From positions 46,996,001 through 47,060,000 of the forward strand of contig OZ231128.1 of NCBI GenBank assembly GCA_965153355.1: a stretch of 64,000 bases of DNA, read 5' to 3'. The notes under the pieces are model-generated. The model made no database searches. It was not told the DNA's origin and saw nothing but the letters and a program-made list of their open reading frames with translations. The translations under genes were made by a program, and so were the position numbers. The stretch is from Flaccisagitta enflata. Taxonomy: Eukaryota; Chaetognatha; Sagittoidea; Aphragmophora. Below are positions 30,701-43,830 of this stretch, piece after piece; position 1 is the first letter of the stretch; each line of letters opens with the position of its first letter.

Positions 30701-30835
30701 GGAAACGAAAGAAAATAATGAAACATCGTAGTGCCCCCCCCCCCCCGTTACCGCCCGGGGCGCTTTTAAAACTACCAAATACCATCGCTTTTTTGCTCCC
30801 TAATCAGCGCCCCCTCAAATGTCGTACTACACAAC

Positions 30836-30990
30836 CAAGAATAATCACTTGGGGGTGGGCAGGGGCAGTCATATGGGTGAGCAGGGGCAGTATTGTTTTC
30901 GGCCGAAAAAAAGGCGTTTCTATCACAGGCGTAACGGACAGACAGACGGACGGACGGACCCTTTAATTGAGCTGCAAGGACGCATCTTAA
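30836..30990 (+). mobile_element. Diverged F3 element
   Basis: TGGGGGTGGGCAGGGGCAGT, a GACGGACGGACGGAC tract, and the end AGCTGCAAGGACGCATCTTA. The hairpin is degraded (GCTGC/GCATC). Confidence 0.5.
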
Positions 30991-31169
30991 AATGGTCTTC
31001 GACCCAAATTGAGTACATTTTTATAAAGCGGCATTTCCTTAGCACACACACACACAAACAATATTGAACAATATGTGTTTTGGTTCTATTTGATTTTAAG
31101 GAAAAGGATTCTGGCTGTGAAGAGATTTCTTAAGGTCAGGCGGAAAAGACAAAATGAAAAAAATAAAAT

Positions 31170-31315
<146 letters not shown>

Positions 31316-31631
31316 AGAACTAGGAATCAGAACTGTAAACTATGCCAAAGCACTTTTGTGACAGAAGCCTTCTATTTATCATTTTCATGTCATGACGAAA
31401 GAGACGAAAAAGATGATAGTTTTACCGTGGCTGTTGTCGTCATCAGCGCCATCGTTGTTGTTATTGTTGTTATTGTTGTTGTTGTTGTTTCTTTTCGCAC
31501 TCTGAGCGTGATTCGGGGATGACATCAAAGTTTCACCGCCGCTGCCGGTTTCGGGGGCCTGGGGTTATACAGTTGATGTCGTCTAGTCTTGAAAATACGG
31601 GAGAATTCATACTAAGAAGACAAATAAATAA

Positions 31632-32538
31632 CAGGTCGCCAGAGGGCAATATGTGGTCAGCGATACCCGTTGCCCTGCTTTGCATGATTGTGAATCGTAG
31701 TGAGAGGAAGCAGGGCAGCGGCCCCGAAGGGGACGATGTCCTGTAGAACACAGGGGACTTTGGTTTGTTTGTTTGTCGTTTGTCCATCTCCCCCCCCAAG
31801 GCCCTCACAGTGCTGAAATCTGCCCTCTCAGGCCTGAAATCTGCCTATTCAGATTCAAACTCTGAGAGGGCAGATTTCAGGCCTGAGAGGGCAGATTTCA
31901 GGCCTGAGAGGGCAGATTTCAGGCCTGAGAGGGCAGATTTCAGGCCTGAGAGGGCAGATTTCAGGCCTGAGAGGACAGATTTCAGGCCTAAAAGGGTAGA
32001 TTTTAGGCCTGAGAGGGTAGGTTTCAGGCCTGAGGGGATAGATTTCAGACCTGAGAAGGCAGATTTAAGGCCTCAGAGGGCAGATCTCAGGCCTGAAAGG
32101 TCAGATTTCACGCCTGAAAGGTCAGATTTCACGCCTGAGAGGGCAGATTTCAGGCCTGAGAGGACAGATTTCAGGCCTGAGAGGGTAGATTTAAGGCCTG
32201 AGAGGTAAGGCCTTGCGTATGGCGTTTTTTTCCGCAGTTTCGGTTTGGGTTTGGAATACCTCAAAACCTTTCTTCAGGTTTATCACTGGTTTATATCGGG
32301 TTTTTAAGTAAATATAGCAACAAAAAGATGTTTGGTTATTTGCCGAAGAGGAAAAAAACGAGAGAAAAAAAGAGAGAAAAATAAATGAAAGAAAGAAAAT
32401 AGAGAAAAAAAGAAAAAGAAAAAAAATTGAGAAAAAAAAGAAACAAATATATAAATCTGAGATAAAAGGTTAATAAAAAAGGGGAGAAGAATAAGTTTGA
32501 ACATTATAATAAGAAAAAAAAACCAGCAAATAAATGCA

Positions 32539-32610
<72 letters not shown>

Positions 32611-33130
32611 ACACACATTTATAAACATACACACATTCAAAGATATACACATACACACACACACATTCATTCATATTATTAAAAAAATGAAAAAAAAAAC
32701 CAGAAATCATTTGATAAGTGAGATTAAAGGAATAATATAAAAACAAAAATATTCTATAAAACAAAGTCGGGCCTGAAGGCAAAACCGAATTTCGGGTTTG
32801 GCCTTAAAACCGAGCCTCGGCCTTCTCACGGCCAAACCCGCAAGGCCTTACTGAGAGGGTAGATTTCAGGCCTGAGAGAGTAGATTTCAGACCTGAGAAA
32901 GCAGATTCAAGGCCTGAGAGGGCAGATTCCAGGCCTGAAAGGACAGATTTCAGGCCTGAAAGGTCAGATTTCAGGCTTGAAAGGTCAGATTTCAGGCCTG
33001 AGAGGGCAGATTTCAGGCCAGGCCGAGGGGGGGACAGATAAACAAATAAACAAACGAACGAATGAACGAACGAACGAAAGTCCCCTGTGTTCTACAGGAC
33101 ATCGTCCTCTTTGGGGCCGCTGCCCAAAAA
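31632..33130. repeat. F2 shell element with large minisatellite, split by element H
   Basis: Left end CAGGTCGCCAGAGGGCAATA, then GCGATACCCGTTGCCCTGC, GGGCAGCGGCCCCGAAGGGG, GTCCTGTAGAACACAGGGGA and a C-run. The core is more than 25 units of about 21 bp (CCTGAGAGGGCAGATTTCAG), interrupted at 32206-32850 by element H. The right end is AGTCCCCTGTGTTCTACAGG and TTTGGGGCCGCTGCCC. Parallel open frames through the array reflect the unit length being a multiple of three. Confidence 0.8.
32206..32850. mobile_element. Element H: 645-bp hAT-like non-autonomous transposon
   Basis: TAAGGCCTTGCG at the left end and CGCAAGGCCTTA at the right end are perfect 12-bp inverted repeats. The 8-bp CTGAGAGG lies on both sides (32198-32205 and 32851-32858). 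The start TAAGG fits the YARNG consensus of hAT termini. The host is itself a tandem array containing CTGAGAGG, so the duplication is slightly less telling. Inside are an A/G-rich region, a (GA)n tract (32540-32607) and short AC tracts; no transposase. Confidence 0.8.
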
Positions 33131-33159
33131 AGGATATTCAAAATATAAACTAATAAAAG

Positions 33160-33545
33160 GATGCTTTATTGATGATGGGTGTTGGTTGCTATTGAAAACT
33201 ATTCGTGTATTTTCGCTTAAATATCTATGTCTTAAGAAATTTTTTGAGAACATTGCTTAAAATCAAATTTGCTACAACTTTCCCACAATATATTCAGTAA
33301 GAATATTGCTTGTTTAGCCATTGCTAAGGAGTGTAACTATGTGTGACAGCCCTGTGATGCTCCTTAACAACCGCTAAACAAGCGATATTCTTACAGAACA
33401 TATTGTGGGAAAGTTAAAGCAAATTTGATTTTAAGCAATGTATCCTCAAAAAATTTCTGAAAATATCGATAGTTTAACGGGAAAACATAAAATGTGTTTC
33501 CGTAGCAACCAACACATATCGTCAATAAAGCATCTCCTTATGATT
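33160..33545. mobile_element. Foldback element of about 380 bp
   Basis: GGATGCTTTATTGATGATGG at the left and ATCGTCAATAAAGCATCTCC at the right are arms of an imperfect palindrome centred near 33345, where GCCATTGCTAAGGAG faces CTCCTTAACAACCGC. A fragment of the same family is at about 49695-49740 (GCTGGTTTGGCGGTTGCTAA). Confidence 0.7.
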
Positions 33546-33689
33546 TTATATTCCAATTGTAAGTCTTTCATATTACTTTATTTTCCTGATATGAATTCCC
33601 CCATATTTCCAAGTCCAGAGGACATCTACTGTAGATTTTGATTGAACAGATCACAATTTCTGAAGCGCGCGTTTTTACCGACGGACGGA

Positions 33690-33790
33690 CAGACATAGGC
33701 CTGAATCTTAGCCTCGAGGCTTAGGCCCCAGCCCTCTAGCCCAAACCCCAGCCTTGAGTCTCAAATCTGTCTTAAGGTTCTTAGCCCATA
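33690..33790. repeat. F1 core fragment
   Basis: A few diverged units (CTTAGCCTCGAGGCTTAGGC, CAGCCTTGAGTCTCAAATC) without the GGGCAGC ends. Confidence 0.45.
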
Positions 33791-33869
33791 TCCGCCAAAA
33801 TTCATTTATTCATTTATTCATTCATTCATAAACAATATCCATTCAGTAAAAAAACATTCTTTCACTAAA

Positions 33870-34203
33870 ACAAGGCCAACACCTATCAGTCGCGTGCGTG
33901 ACATAGAAAAACCGTGATGACTTAGATTGATTGCAAGTGACTCAAGATGACTTAAAATGACTAATAAAGACATAAAATGATGTAAAATGACTTTAAATGA
34001 CCAAATTGGCCTAACTGACTTAAGTGACTCAATATAACTTAAATTGACTTAAAATGACTTAGAATGATTTAGAATGACTAAGAAACACAAAAAGTGGCCT
34101 AAAATGATTAAAAATAAATTAATGTATTAAAAAAATTAAGTCTGACTGACGGACGGACGGACAAAGCGGGTTGTAAAGTCACGTGCATGTGACTAAAAAA
34201 AAC
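33870..34203 (+). mobile_element. F3 element, GACTTAAAATGA subclass
   Basis: 5' end AACAAGGCCAACACCTATCA followed by GTCGCGTGCGTGAC, then irregular GACTTAAAATGACTAA-type repeats, a GACGGACGGACG tract, AAAGCGGGTTGTAAAGTCAC and hairpin end GTCACGTGCATGTGAC with TAAAAAA. Second copy at 59848. Confidence 0.7.
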
Positions 34204-34311
34204 ATTCATTCATGAAACCATTCATTGAAAGAGGAGCATCGTTGACCGGCATAAGAGGCTTTGTCTGTCCATTGCGTCGGTTCGTCGGTCTGTCCGTTGG
34301 TCGGTTGTTAC

Positions 34312-35075
34312 GCTTTTGGGCAGCGGCCCCGAAGGGGCCGATGACCTATGCTTTCACACAGGAGAAATTTCTCCTCCTCCTTCTTCTCCTCCGTCCGTCC
34401 ACCCCCTTAGAAGCTCAAATCCCAGTTGTGAGGCCCAAATCCTAGTCTCAAGGTCTAAATTCTTACTTCAAGGCCCAAATTCTAGCCTCGAAGCTCAAAT
34501 CTCAGCGTCAAGGCTCAAATCCCAGCCTTGTGGCTCAAATCCAAGCCTTTAGGCTCAAATCTCAGTCTCAAGGCTCAAATCCCAACCTCCAGGCTAAAAT
34601 TCCAGCCTCCAGGCTCAAATTCCAGCCTCCAGGCTCAAATTCTCAACCTTCAGGACCAATTCTCAGTCTTAAGGCTCAAATCCCAGTCTTGAAGCTCAAA
34701 TTCCAGCCTCGAGGCTCGCATCAGCCTTAAGGCTCAAATCACAAATTCAAGGCTCAAACCCAAGCCTCAAGGCTCAGGTCCCAGCCACAAGGCTCAAATC
34801 AGTCACGAAGCTCAAATAACAGCCTCAAGGCTCAAATAACAGCCTCAAGGCTCAAATAACAGCCTCAAGACTCAAATCAAAGCCTCAAGGCTCAAATCCA
34901 AGCCTCAAGGCTCATCTTAGCATTGAAACTCAAATTCCAGTCAAGAACCTTCAAACTTACTAAGCATAGGTCATCGGCCCCTTCGGGGCCGCTGCCCCTC
35001 TCACCCTCACATACCCACATACACTCACATAGGGGCAACGGGTACCGCTGACCATCTAACGCTTTTGCGACTATT
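34312..35075 (+). repeat. F1 shell element, largest array (AGGCTCAAATCCCAGCCTCA)
   Basis: Left end GGGCAGCGGCCCCGAAGGGG, CCGATGACCTATGCTTTCAC and a pyrimidine tract. About 28 units of roughly 20 bp follow, then AAGCATAGGTCATCGGCCCC, TTCGGGGCCGCTGCCCCTC, GGGGCAACGGGTACCGCTGA and CTAACGCTTTTGCGACTATT. The two shell ends form a perfect inverted repeat of about 30 bp. Confidence 0.8.
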
Positions 35076-35144
35076 TATATTCCAGTTGAACAGTGTGAAA
35101 ACGCGCAAATGTTCTGATTTTATTTTTGGTTTTGTTTTGATTTT

Positions 35145-35147
<3 letters not shown>

Positions 35148-35234
<87 letters not shown>

Positions 35235-35300
35235 TGTGTGTAACGGCCCTGTCCACCTGTCCGCGACAATATTGTAACCCCGCGTTACTTGTTATTACAT
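35148..35300. repeat. (GT)n microsatellite with F3 tail
   Basis: About 90 bp of GT, followed by ACGGCCCTGTCCACCTGTCC, GCGACAATATTGTAACCCCG and CGTTACTTG, the far end of an F3 subclass. The same GT-plus-tail arrangement occurs at 39742-39962. Confidence 0.75.
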
Positions 35301-35423
35301 TATTAGCAGCTTAAGCATATCCTAGCTCTCTTCACTTTAGGAAGCAGCAAAAAACTAGCAACACGAAGCATGGAGTTTCGGATGGCGAAGAAAATTAGAT
35401 TATCGTGATTCATAAGTCCGTCC

Positions 35424-35597
35424 TGTTACGTGTTGATAAAACTAGGCCGGATACCCGGCAAGACAGTCGCGGATGGTTGGTCAGGGGGCGTAACGCAAAA
35501 ATCGCTCGCAATTCAGAAATATTTGTAACGTACCGACCTACCGACCCATCGACCGACACGGCAAGGTGTAGAGAAGCGCGTATCCGCGACTAAAAGC
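35424..35597 (+). mobile_element. F3 element (GTCGCG class)
   Basis: AGGCCGGATACCCGGCAAGA, CAGTCGCGGATGGTTGGTCA, a CGACCTACCGACC tract, CACGGCAAGGTGTAGAGAAG and the end GCGCGTATCCGCGACTAAAA. Confidence 0.65.
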
Positions 35598-35617
35598 TGC
35601 ATCGTTTATGCTCTCAC

Positions 35618-36207
35618 CGTCATGTCGGTAAAATTGGAAAAGGGTCCTTTGAGTTGGACAGAGGTTTGAGCTTCATTTGATGGGTGTTCGACGTTTTCGA
35701 TTTCCTCTCGTTGGCGTCTCCATGGATCCATCGACACCGTCGAAAGGATTGACGATGTTGTCGACGATGTTGACGATGATGTTGACGATGATGTTGACGA
35801 TATTGTCGAATACTCTAAAGTCACTCTTGAAATCGTTGTTTTACACGCTGAAGTCAACCCCGCAGCTGAAGTCACTGTTGAGGATACGCGCTCGTGGAAG
35901 TTTTCGCGATCTTTCCGCCCTCGGTTAATATTCAACGCCACCAAATCGTTCTGTACGTCATAGATTTCGTCTCTGCTGTCGTTTTTGGCGGTGGTAATGA
36001 TTATGTCCGAAAATCGCTTCGTCTTTATAGGAAACAGAAAATCGTTTGATTCTGGATCGGTAATTGGTTGAGATTTTCGGCCTCTTGGAGGCGAAACTGA
36101 CGATCGTTGACGAAGACTCCTTGAAGATTCGTTTGACCCGAGGTGGGCTTTGGCGGAAGTGTCAGAGGACGGAGGAAGGTACTCGGAGTGACGGAATGTT
36201 GTCGGCG
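35618..36207 (-). CDS. Hypothetical disordered protein exon, possibly 5' exon of the transporter
   Basis: An open minus-strand segment can be bounded by acceptor GACGATAAAG (36208) and donor ATGACG|GTGAGA (35617), 590 bp, phase 1 in and phase 0 out. The product is hydrophilic: APTTFRHSEYLPPSSDTSAK, RSLRQRSSVSPPRGRKSQP, FLFPIKTKRFSDIIITTAKN, a long Ser/Thr run, then DPWRRQREEIENVEHPSNEA and FSNFTDMT. Phase matches both the exon at 37405 upstream and transporter exon 1 downstream, but the acceptor lacks a close pyrimidine tract. No domain recognised. It may belong to an unrelated gene. Confidence 0.4.
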
Positions 36208-36302
36208 CTTTATCGTCGTCGATCGGGGGTGCGTGGAGTAAGGGAAACAATTTGAGGGAGAGAGGGCGAAAGGGAGAGGGAAAGGGAGAGAGACGAGAGA
36301 CA

Positions 36303-36455
<153 letters not shown>

Positions 36456-36663
36456 AAATGGTGAAAAAATGTTGGTTATGAAATTTAACGTAAAAATGAA
36501 TTGCGTTTTCTTAAAGATGGGAAAGTATATACTGGTTGAAGCGAGAATGACGTTCCTGGCCTAAGTCCATAATTTTCCCTTTCCGTATGTTAAAACATTT
36601 AAAACATTCTCTCGCAGGTCGTGCGCCTCATTTTCAATAATGATTAATCTCTATTCTAATTCT

Positions 36664-36674
36664 GTGGTTTCTCT

Positions 36675-36757
<83 letters not shown>
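36664..36757. repeat. (TC)n microsatellite
   Basis: About 90 bp of TC, followed by a degenerate F2-type fragment (36760-37050) ending TGTTCTACAGGACGCCAGCC and GGCCGCTGCCC. Confidence 0.9.
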
Positions 36758-36760
<3 letters not shown>

Positions 36761-37125
36761 GCCTCAGAGGGCCAATATCCTTAGGAGTAGTGAATTTTCT
36801 CAGGCTTAAAACCAGGCCTTACTGGTTTAGAATAAAACCTTCGTGGCCGGCCTTTGCTCTCTCTGTTCTCAATTTGTGAGAGGCGTTTCAGTTATCATCT
36901 GCCTGGCCATGTTGTAAACCTGCCCGTCTTGGTCTCCAATCATCCTTCAAGCCCCTAATCAACCCTTTGAGGTCTCAGATATGCCTTGCATCTGGAAATT
37001 TGCCCTGGTGTTCTACAGGACGCCAGCCTTTTTTGGCCGCTGCCCTACTCTGAATCTTATTTTTTTCAGCTTATCAATCTAGGCAGGGGTCTGTCTGTCG
37101 GGCTGTCTGTTGTCTGTCCGTCTGT

Positions 37126-37364
<239 letters not shown>

Positions 37365-37404
37365 CCACTCCTCCATTCAATAATGATAAATCGAATTTAA
37401 ATAC

Positions 37405-39203
<1,799 letters not shown>

Positions 39204-39470
39204 TTTTTTGTTTGTTTTTCTATCCTTTACATGAGAAATTCAGAAATCCTTCAGGAGGAAAAAGCTGACTGAGCATTGGAAGTGGTGGTAGAGGAGGTTG
39301 AGGAGGAGGAGGAGGAGGAGGAGGTGGTAAAGGTAGAGGCGGACCAAAAAGGTGAATGTCGGTAAAAACCACTGAAAAGAAAGAGAGAGAATATGATTTG
39401 TTTTTGTCACCTTCGAGTTTGGCATTCCAATATCCTTTTTTTTCGCGTTTCTCTTCTCAGAGTTTGACTT
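39204..39470. other. No gene recognised
   Basis: Contains a GGA/GGT-rich stretch (39290-39345). If the frame at 39203 is a real first exon, its promoter should be here, but no core element is evident. Confidence 0.3.
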
Positions 39471-39472
39471 TA

Positions 39473-39715
39473 TTTTTAGATGCGTCGGCGCATTTCTAGA
39501 GGCTTTGTGCGTTCGTCCGTCCGTCGGTCTGTCCGCCCTTGGAGTTTTTTGTTGCGGACACGCAACTCTATAAGAGCCTTTGTCCGTCCGTCCGTCCGTC
39601 CGTCCGTCCGTCCGTCCGTCCGTCCGTCCGAGTCGAAAAGTGTGAAAACGCGCATTTCCGCCCCTGCCCACCCGTCCGCAACTGGTATTGGCCGTTTATC
39701 CGGCCTTGTTTTTTA
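39473..39715 (-). mobile_element. Two F3 elements in tandem
   Basis: A truncated GATGCG-class copy (TTAGATGCGTCGGCGCATTT, 39473-39540) is followed by a full GTTGCG-class copy (GTTGCGGACACGCAACTC at 39550, ten GTCC units, GCGCATTTCCGCCCCTGCCC, then TGGCCGTTTATCCGGCCTTG). Confidence 0.75.
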
Positions 39716-39741
39716 TGTGTGCGTTAAATCAAGCAGGATCT

Positions 39742-39742
39742 C

Positions 39743-39834
<92 letters not shown>

Positions 39835-39962
39835 CGCGTGCGTGCGTGCGTGTGTGTGTGTGTGTGTGTGTTTTTGTGTGTGGGGGGGGAGGTTGAACAG
39901 TGGACATCCTTGTCCACCCGACCGCAACAAATGACGACATTGTAACCCTGCGTTTCTTGATT
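39742..39962. repeat. (GT)n microsatellite with F3 tail
   Basis: About 125 bp of GT with CGTGCGCG interruptions, then TGTCCACCCGACCGCAACAA and ACATTGTAACCCTGCGTTTC, the far end of an F3 subclass. Confidence 0.75.
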
Positions 39963-40365
39963 CCTGTTCAAAAAAAAAAAAATTGTAGCGGTAATCTGTT
40001 CAGCTGAAAACGCAAGGTTTTTCTTTTCTTATGTTCTATAATCTATATCCATGAACTAAATTTTTATGGAACAGTTTCCAGCAAGGATACAGGGGCATTT
40101 CTTGATAGGAAAGCAAGAATTTTGTCCTAAACTCTGTTTAAAATCATTAAAAAATATAGTTTATTTTGATTTACTCAGATTTGATTTATGATTCTATCAA
40201 AATCTTTTTACTAAGTTGTCTGGTAATAAATATGTCACCCAGATATATTCATCATTTATTCAAAACGCTACTCTAATAGCCATTCCTAAGTAAAAGCTAC
40301 CTACAGTTCTTATTCAAACACCTGTTATCTAGAGTTGTTTTTTTGAATGGCCATGACAATGCTAT
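39963..40365. other. No gene recognised
   Basis: AT-rich DNA without repeats I can name. Confidence 0.4.
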
Positions 40366-40370
<5 letters not shown>

Positions 40371-40441
<71 letters not shown>

Positions 40442-40465
40442 GTGAGTGAGTGAGAGAGAGTGAGT

Positions 40466-40515
<50 letters not shown>

Positions 40516-40520
40516 GTTAG
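40371..40520. repeat. (GA)n microsatellite with GAGT units
   Basis: About 150 bp of GA with several GTGAGTGA interruptions. Confidence 0.95.
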
Positions 40521-40819
40521 TGAGAGAGTAAACAAGAAATGCCAGCAAGCGCAACTTTGATCGATTTTGATATCATACATCACAGAAATATACATGGACA
40601 GTTTGAAACGATTGCCTATCAGTTTTACGCCAGGAACTCCCCAGGGGGCCATGTCAAGTGACGAGAGAAAAGTGCAAAGTTCAAAATATTTCAATGACTA
40701 GAGCGTGAGACTCTAGAGGCTAGAGCTATCAAGAGACAAGAGATGCGGTTGAGATAAAAGAAATGTGTGGTCCACACTCCGGAGTTTTCGATTCCGCAAA
40801 AAAAACCTGGAAAGACAGG

Positions 40820-41015
40820 ACAAAAGTCGCGGAGGGTTGCGCAGGGGCTGTACAAAAGGATTGCAAAACAATAGTTCATCAGTATTTCACACTTGCAAAC
40901 CTTAAAATGACCTATAATACAAGAAAGACAAGAAAAGACAATATTCAAGGAATATTATGGAGGGACACACGGACAGACAGACCAACGGACAGACCGACAC
41001 GGCAAGGTGTAGAGT
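40820..41015 (+). mobile_element. Diverged F3 element
   Basis: AAAGTCGCGGAGGGTTGCGC, a GACAGACCAACGGACAGACC tract and CACGGCAAGGTGTAGAGTAA. The terminal hairpin has decayed. Confidence 0.55.
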
Positions 41016-41560
41016 AAGTCAGAGTTACGACGCTGTCCCAACATTTCTATGTTATTAGGGAATAGAATCATTTAAGGCACAAACACATTTGTATTTTTAT
41101 TAAACAGTCATGTAGATTGATCCAATTAATCCTCTTGTCATGATTTTAGGGCAGGGCAATCATATAGACGGTAGAGGACAGAGTACTAAATGAACTCAAA
41201 AGTGCAATTTATTGACCTCTAGGAAACAGTGTAAACCTGCTTCTTCTAGATAGCCTCATACTTCAAATGCAAAATCTAGGGCCATCGCAGCCACACCAAA
41301 GTGTGTCAGTAGATGATACCACCTAAAAATTAAAGCGGCTAAGATTTTCTACCCATTTTTGTGTAAGGAAACATCTGATAAAGAGATTTAGATTAACGGT
41401 GTAAAACGACCAAATCGATTTTATTTCCTTGACTCCAGGCGGTGGCGCAGTGTGTTCGCGACTAAAAATGAGCAGAGCTTCGGTGGCATAAGTTTTAAAA
41501 AAAGCCCTTCTTGGTCAGCGGAACCCAAAACCCCCGTCCATGATTGCGTGAGTGAACCTT
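41016..41560. other. No gene; F3 hairpin-end scrap at 41435-41470
   Basis: Mostly AT-rich unique DNA. A lone GGTGGCGCAGTGTGTTCGCG followed by ACTAAAAATG resembles the end of an F3 element. Confidence 0.35.
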
Positions 41561-41561
41561 T

Positions 41562-41982
41562 TTAGGTGCGACAAAGCACCTCTATAACTGGCTGTGTCCG
41601 TTGGTTGGTCGGTCGATTGGTTGGTCGGTCGGTCGGGTAACGCATTCGTTCGACGATCCACACGTCGCACCTTATTGGCCTACTTGGCCTTGTTAAACAA
41701 GGCCAAGTAGGCCAACGATGCGTCCTCTTTGAATGAACGTTTTTTATGAATGAATGTTTTTTTATGAATGAATGTCATTTGTGAATGAATGAATGATTAA
41801 ATGAATGAATTACTTGATGTATGCTTCTTTTACTGGGGTAGAACCACTTTTCGGTTGAAAAAATGCTTGATTTTGATGTTTTTAATGAATGCGTTACCGA
41901 CCGACCAATCGACCAACCGACTGACCAACCAACCAACGGACACAGCCTATTATAGAGATGCGAGGACGCATCTAAAAATGCA
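41562..41982. mobile_element. Two F3 elements head to head
   Basis: The minus-strand copy (41562-41696) has hairpin AGGTGCGACAAAGCACCT and inner AAGGTGCGACGTG on its own strand. The plus-strand copy (41697-41982) starts AACAAGGCCAAGTAGGCCAA and CGATGCGTCCTC, has (GAAT) units and a GACCAACCGACTG tract, and ends with hairpin AGATGCGAGGACGCATCT and AAAAA. Their far ends abut as a 37-bp palindrome (41680-41716). Confidence 0.75.
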
Positions 41983-42325
41983 GGCTCAAAAGCAGCAACT
42001 TTTTGGGAGGTTGGTTACACAGCGTGTACATCAATCACGCAGGGAAATTTTTCGTCGAGAACTCATCAGAATATAGAAAGGTAATGGCGAGTGGGCCAAA
42101 GACTTAAAAACATCGACGTAAACTGCACGATTAGATATTAAACTTCCTAATTTTGAAAAGGGAAGTAATGTAATGTTGACATAATATGATTAATATGCCA
42201 GTCATTTAATCAGTGTTGTTTTGCTTGTGGGAGTGGAAGTGGTTTTTTGTCGCATGCACTCGACTCATCAACCCGCTCAGCCTCGCGGATAGGTCGGCCC
42301 GTCGGGCCATACGACCATAACATGT

Positions 42326-42895
42326 TGCTTTTTGGGCAGCGGCCCCGAAGGGGCCGATGACCTATGCTTTCACATAGGGGGAAATTTCTCCTTCTTCTCC
42401 TGCTCCAGTGTACCCCCCCCCCCCGCTTGAAACCCAGTCTCGAGGCTCAAATCCCGGTCTTGAGGCTCAAATCCCAGTCCAAAAGGCTCAAATCATAATC
42501 TAGAAGCTCATATCCCAATCTCAAGGCTTTAATCCTAATCTCAAGACTCAAATCCCAAACTCAAGGCTCAAATCCTAGTCTCGAGGCTCAAATCCCAGTT
42601 TCGAGGCTCAAATCCCAGTCTTGAGGCTCAAATCCCAGTCTCGAGGCTCAAATCCCAGTCTTGAGGCTCAAATCCCAGTCTCGAAGCTTAAATCCTTGCC
42701 TCGAGGCTTAAATCCCAGCCCCAAGGGTCACATCCCAGACTGAGACTCACATCCCAGCTGCAGTAAAAACAGCATAGGTCATCGGCCCCTTTGCCTTTGG
42801 GGCCGCTGCCCCTCTTACCACCTCACACCCAAATGAACTCACATAGGGGCATCGGGTACCGCGGGCTGACCATCTAACGCTTTTGCGACTATTCG
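42326..42895 (+). repeat. F1 shell element (GAGGCTCAAATCCCAGTCTC core)
   Basis: GGGCAGCGGCCCCGAAGGGG, CCGATGACCTATGCTTTCAC, a C-run, about 17 units of roughly 20 bp, then AGCATAGGTCATCGGCCCCT, TTGGGGCCGCTGCCCCTC and CGGGTACCGCGGGCTGACCA with CTTTTGCGACTATT. Confidence 0.8.
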
Positions 42896-42902
42896 CTGTG
42901 TT

Positions 42903-43137
42903 TTCTAGTCGCGGGCTAAGCGACTCTATAAGAGGATGTGTACTGTGTAGGTCTGTAATGCGAGAATTAGGATGACGGGAAATCGACGGAAACGGTGATT
43001 TCCGAGCTTTACTGCCCTTGCCTGGTCACATTACAGCTCCCGCCCTGCCTCATGCTTCCCCAGCCCACCCGCATTACTACCCCTGCCCACCGCCAGTGAC
43101 TGCTTATGGGCCGTGTATCCGGCCTTGTTTCATCCCT
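42903..43137 (-). mobile_element. F3 element (GTCGCG class)
   Basis: CTAGTCGCGGGCTAAGCGAC, TCTATAAGAGGATGTGTACT, several CCCCTGCCCACC-like words and GGGCCGTGTATCCGGCCTTG. Directly follows the F1 end. Confidence 0.65.
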
Positions 43138-43738
43138 GCTTGATCAGCCTAGATTTTCACACTACTCCTGCTCACTGGCCTGCGACTTTGGTACATCCGG
43201 CCTTGTTTATTTGACTTACTAAACATTTTTTCTCTTAAGTCGTGTCTAATATCTTTGAGGGGATCCACAAATTAGTGAAATTGCCTATTCTAGATACTAG
43301 GTCCGATCGTCGTAATCAAATATCATTCCATTAAGTAGTCAGCGAAATTAGAGATGCACAAATGATTGGCTGTAGAATGAATGCATGTGTAGGTAGATAA
43401 ATGGATCAATGTATGACAAAGATATCCACAGCAAGACAGACAGACAAACCATCCCACAGTCAAAGTTTGCAAGATGGTCAACGAACGACTTCAGGTAATA
43501 ATTGTAGCTTTATATTAATTGTAATAATTGTACTATTTGTAATTGTAATAATTGTAGCTTTAAATTAATCATGTAGCTTTATATTCATCTCACCTCGTCT
43601 CTATCTTTGCATTTACTTTCAATCGTGATTACATCTTAGATTCTCTGTCTGACTGTCTGCCTGTCTGCCTGTCTTTCAGTGTACATCTTGTATCATCCTG
43701 TATGCCTCACTCTCCCTCTGTCTGTTGGGATGTCTGGT
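43138..43738. other. No gene recognised
   Basis: AT-rich DNA. A GTAATTGTAATAATTGTAGC-type repeat occurs around 43495-43570; an F3 far-end scrap lies at 43140-43205. Confidence 0.4.
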
Positions 43739-43739
43739 G

Positions 43740-43740
<1 letters not shown>

Positions 43741-43825
<85 letters not shown>
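43741..43825. repeat. (TC)n microsatellite
   Basis: About 85 bp of TC with one TT interruption. Confidence 0.95.

Positions 43826-43830
<5 letters not shown>

Noticed and set aside
31765-32208. 147-codon frame with a repeated FRPERAD unit
   Set aside because: The 21-bp F2 minisatellite is a multiple of three, so an open periodic frame is expected; no start context or conservation supports a protein.
34312-35075. CRISPR-like array of regular 20-bp units
   Set aside because: Units are contiguous without spacers and lie between inverted shell ends in a eukaryotic genome; this is a minisatellite, not a CRISPR array.
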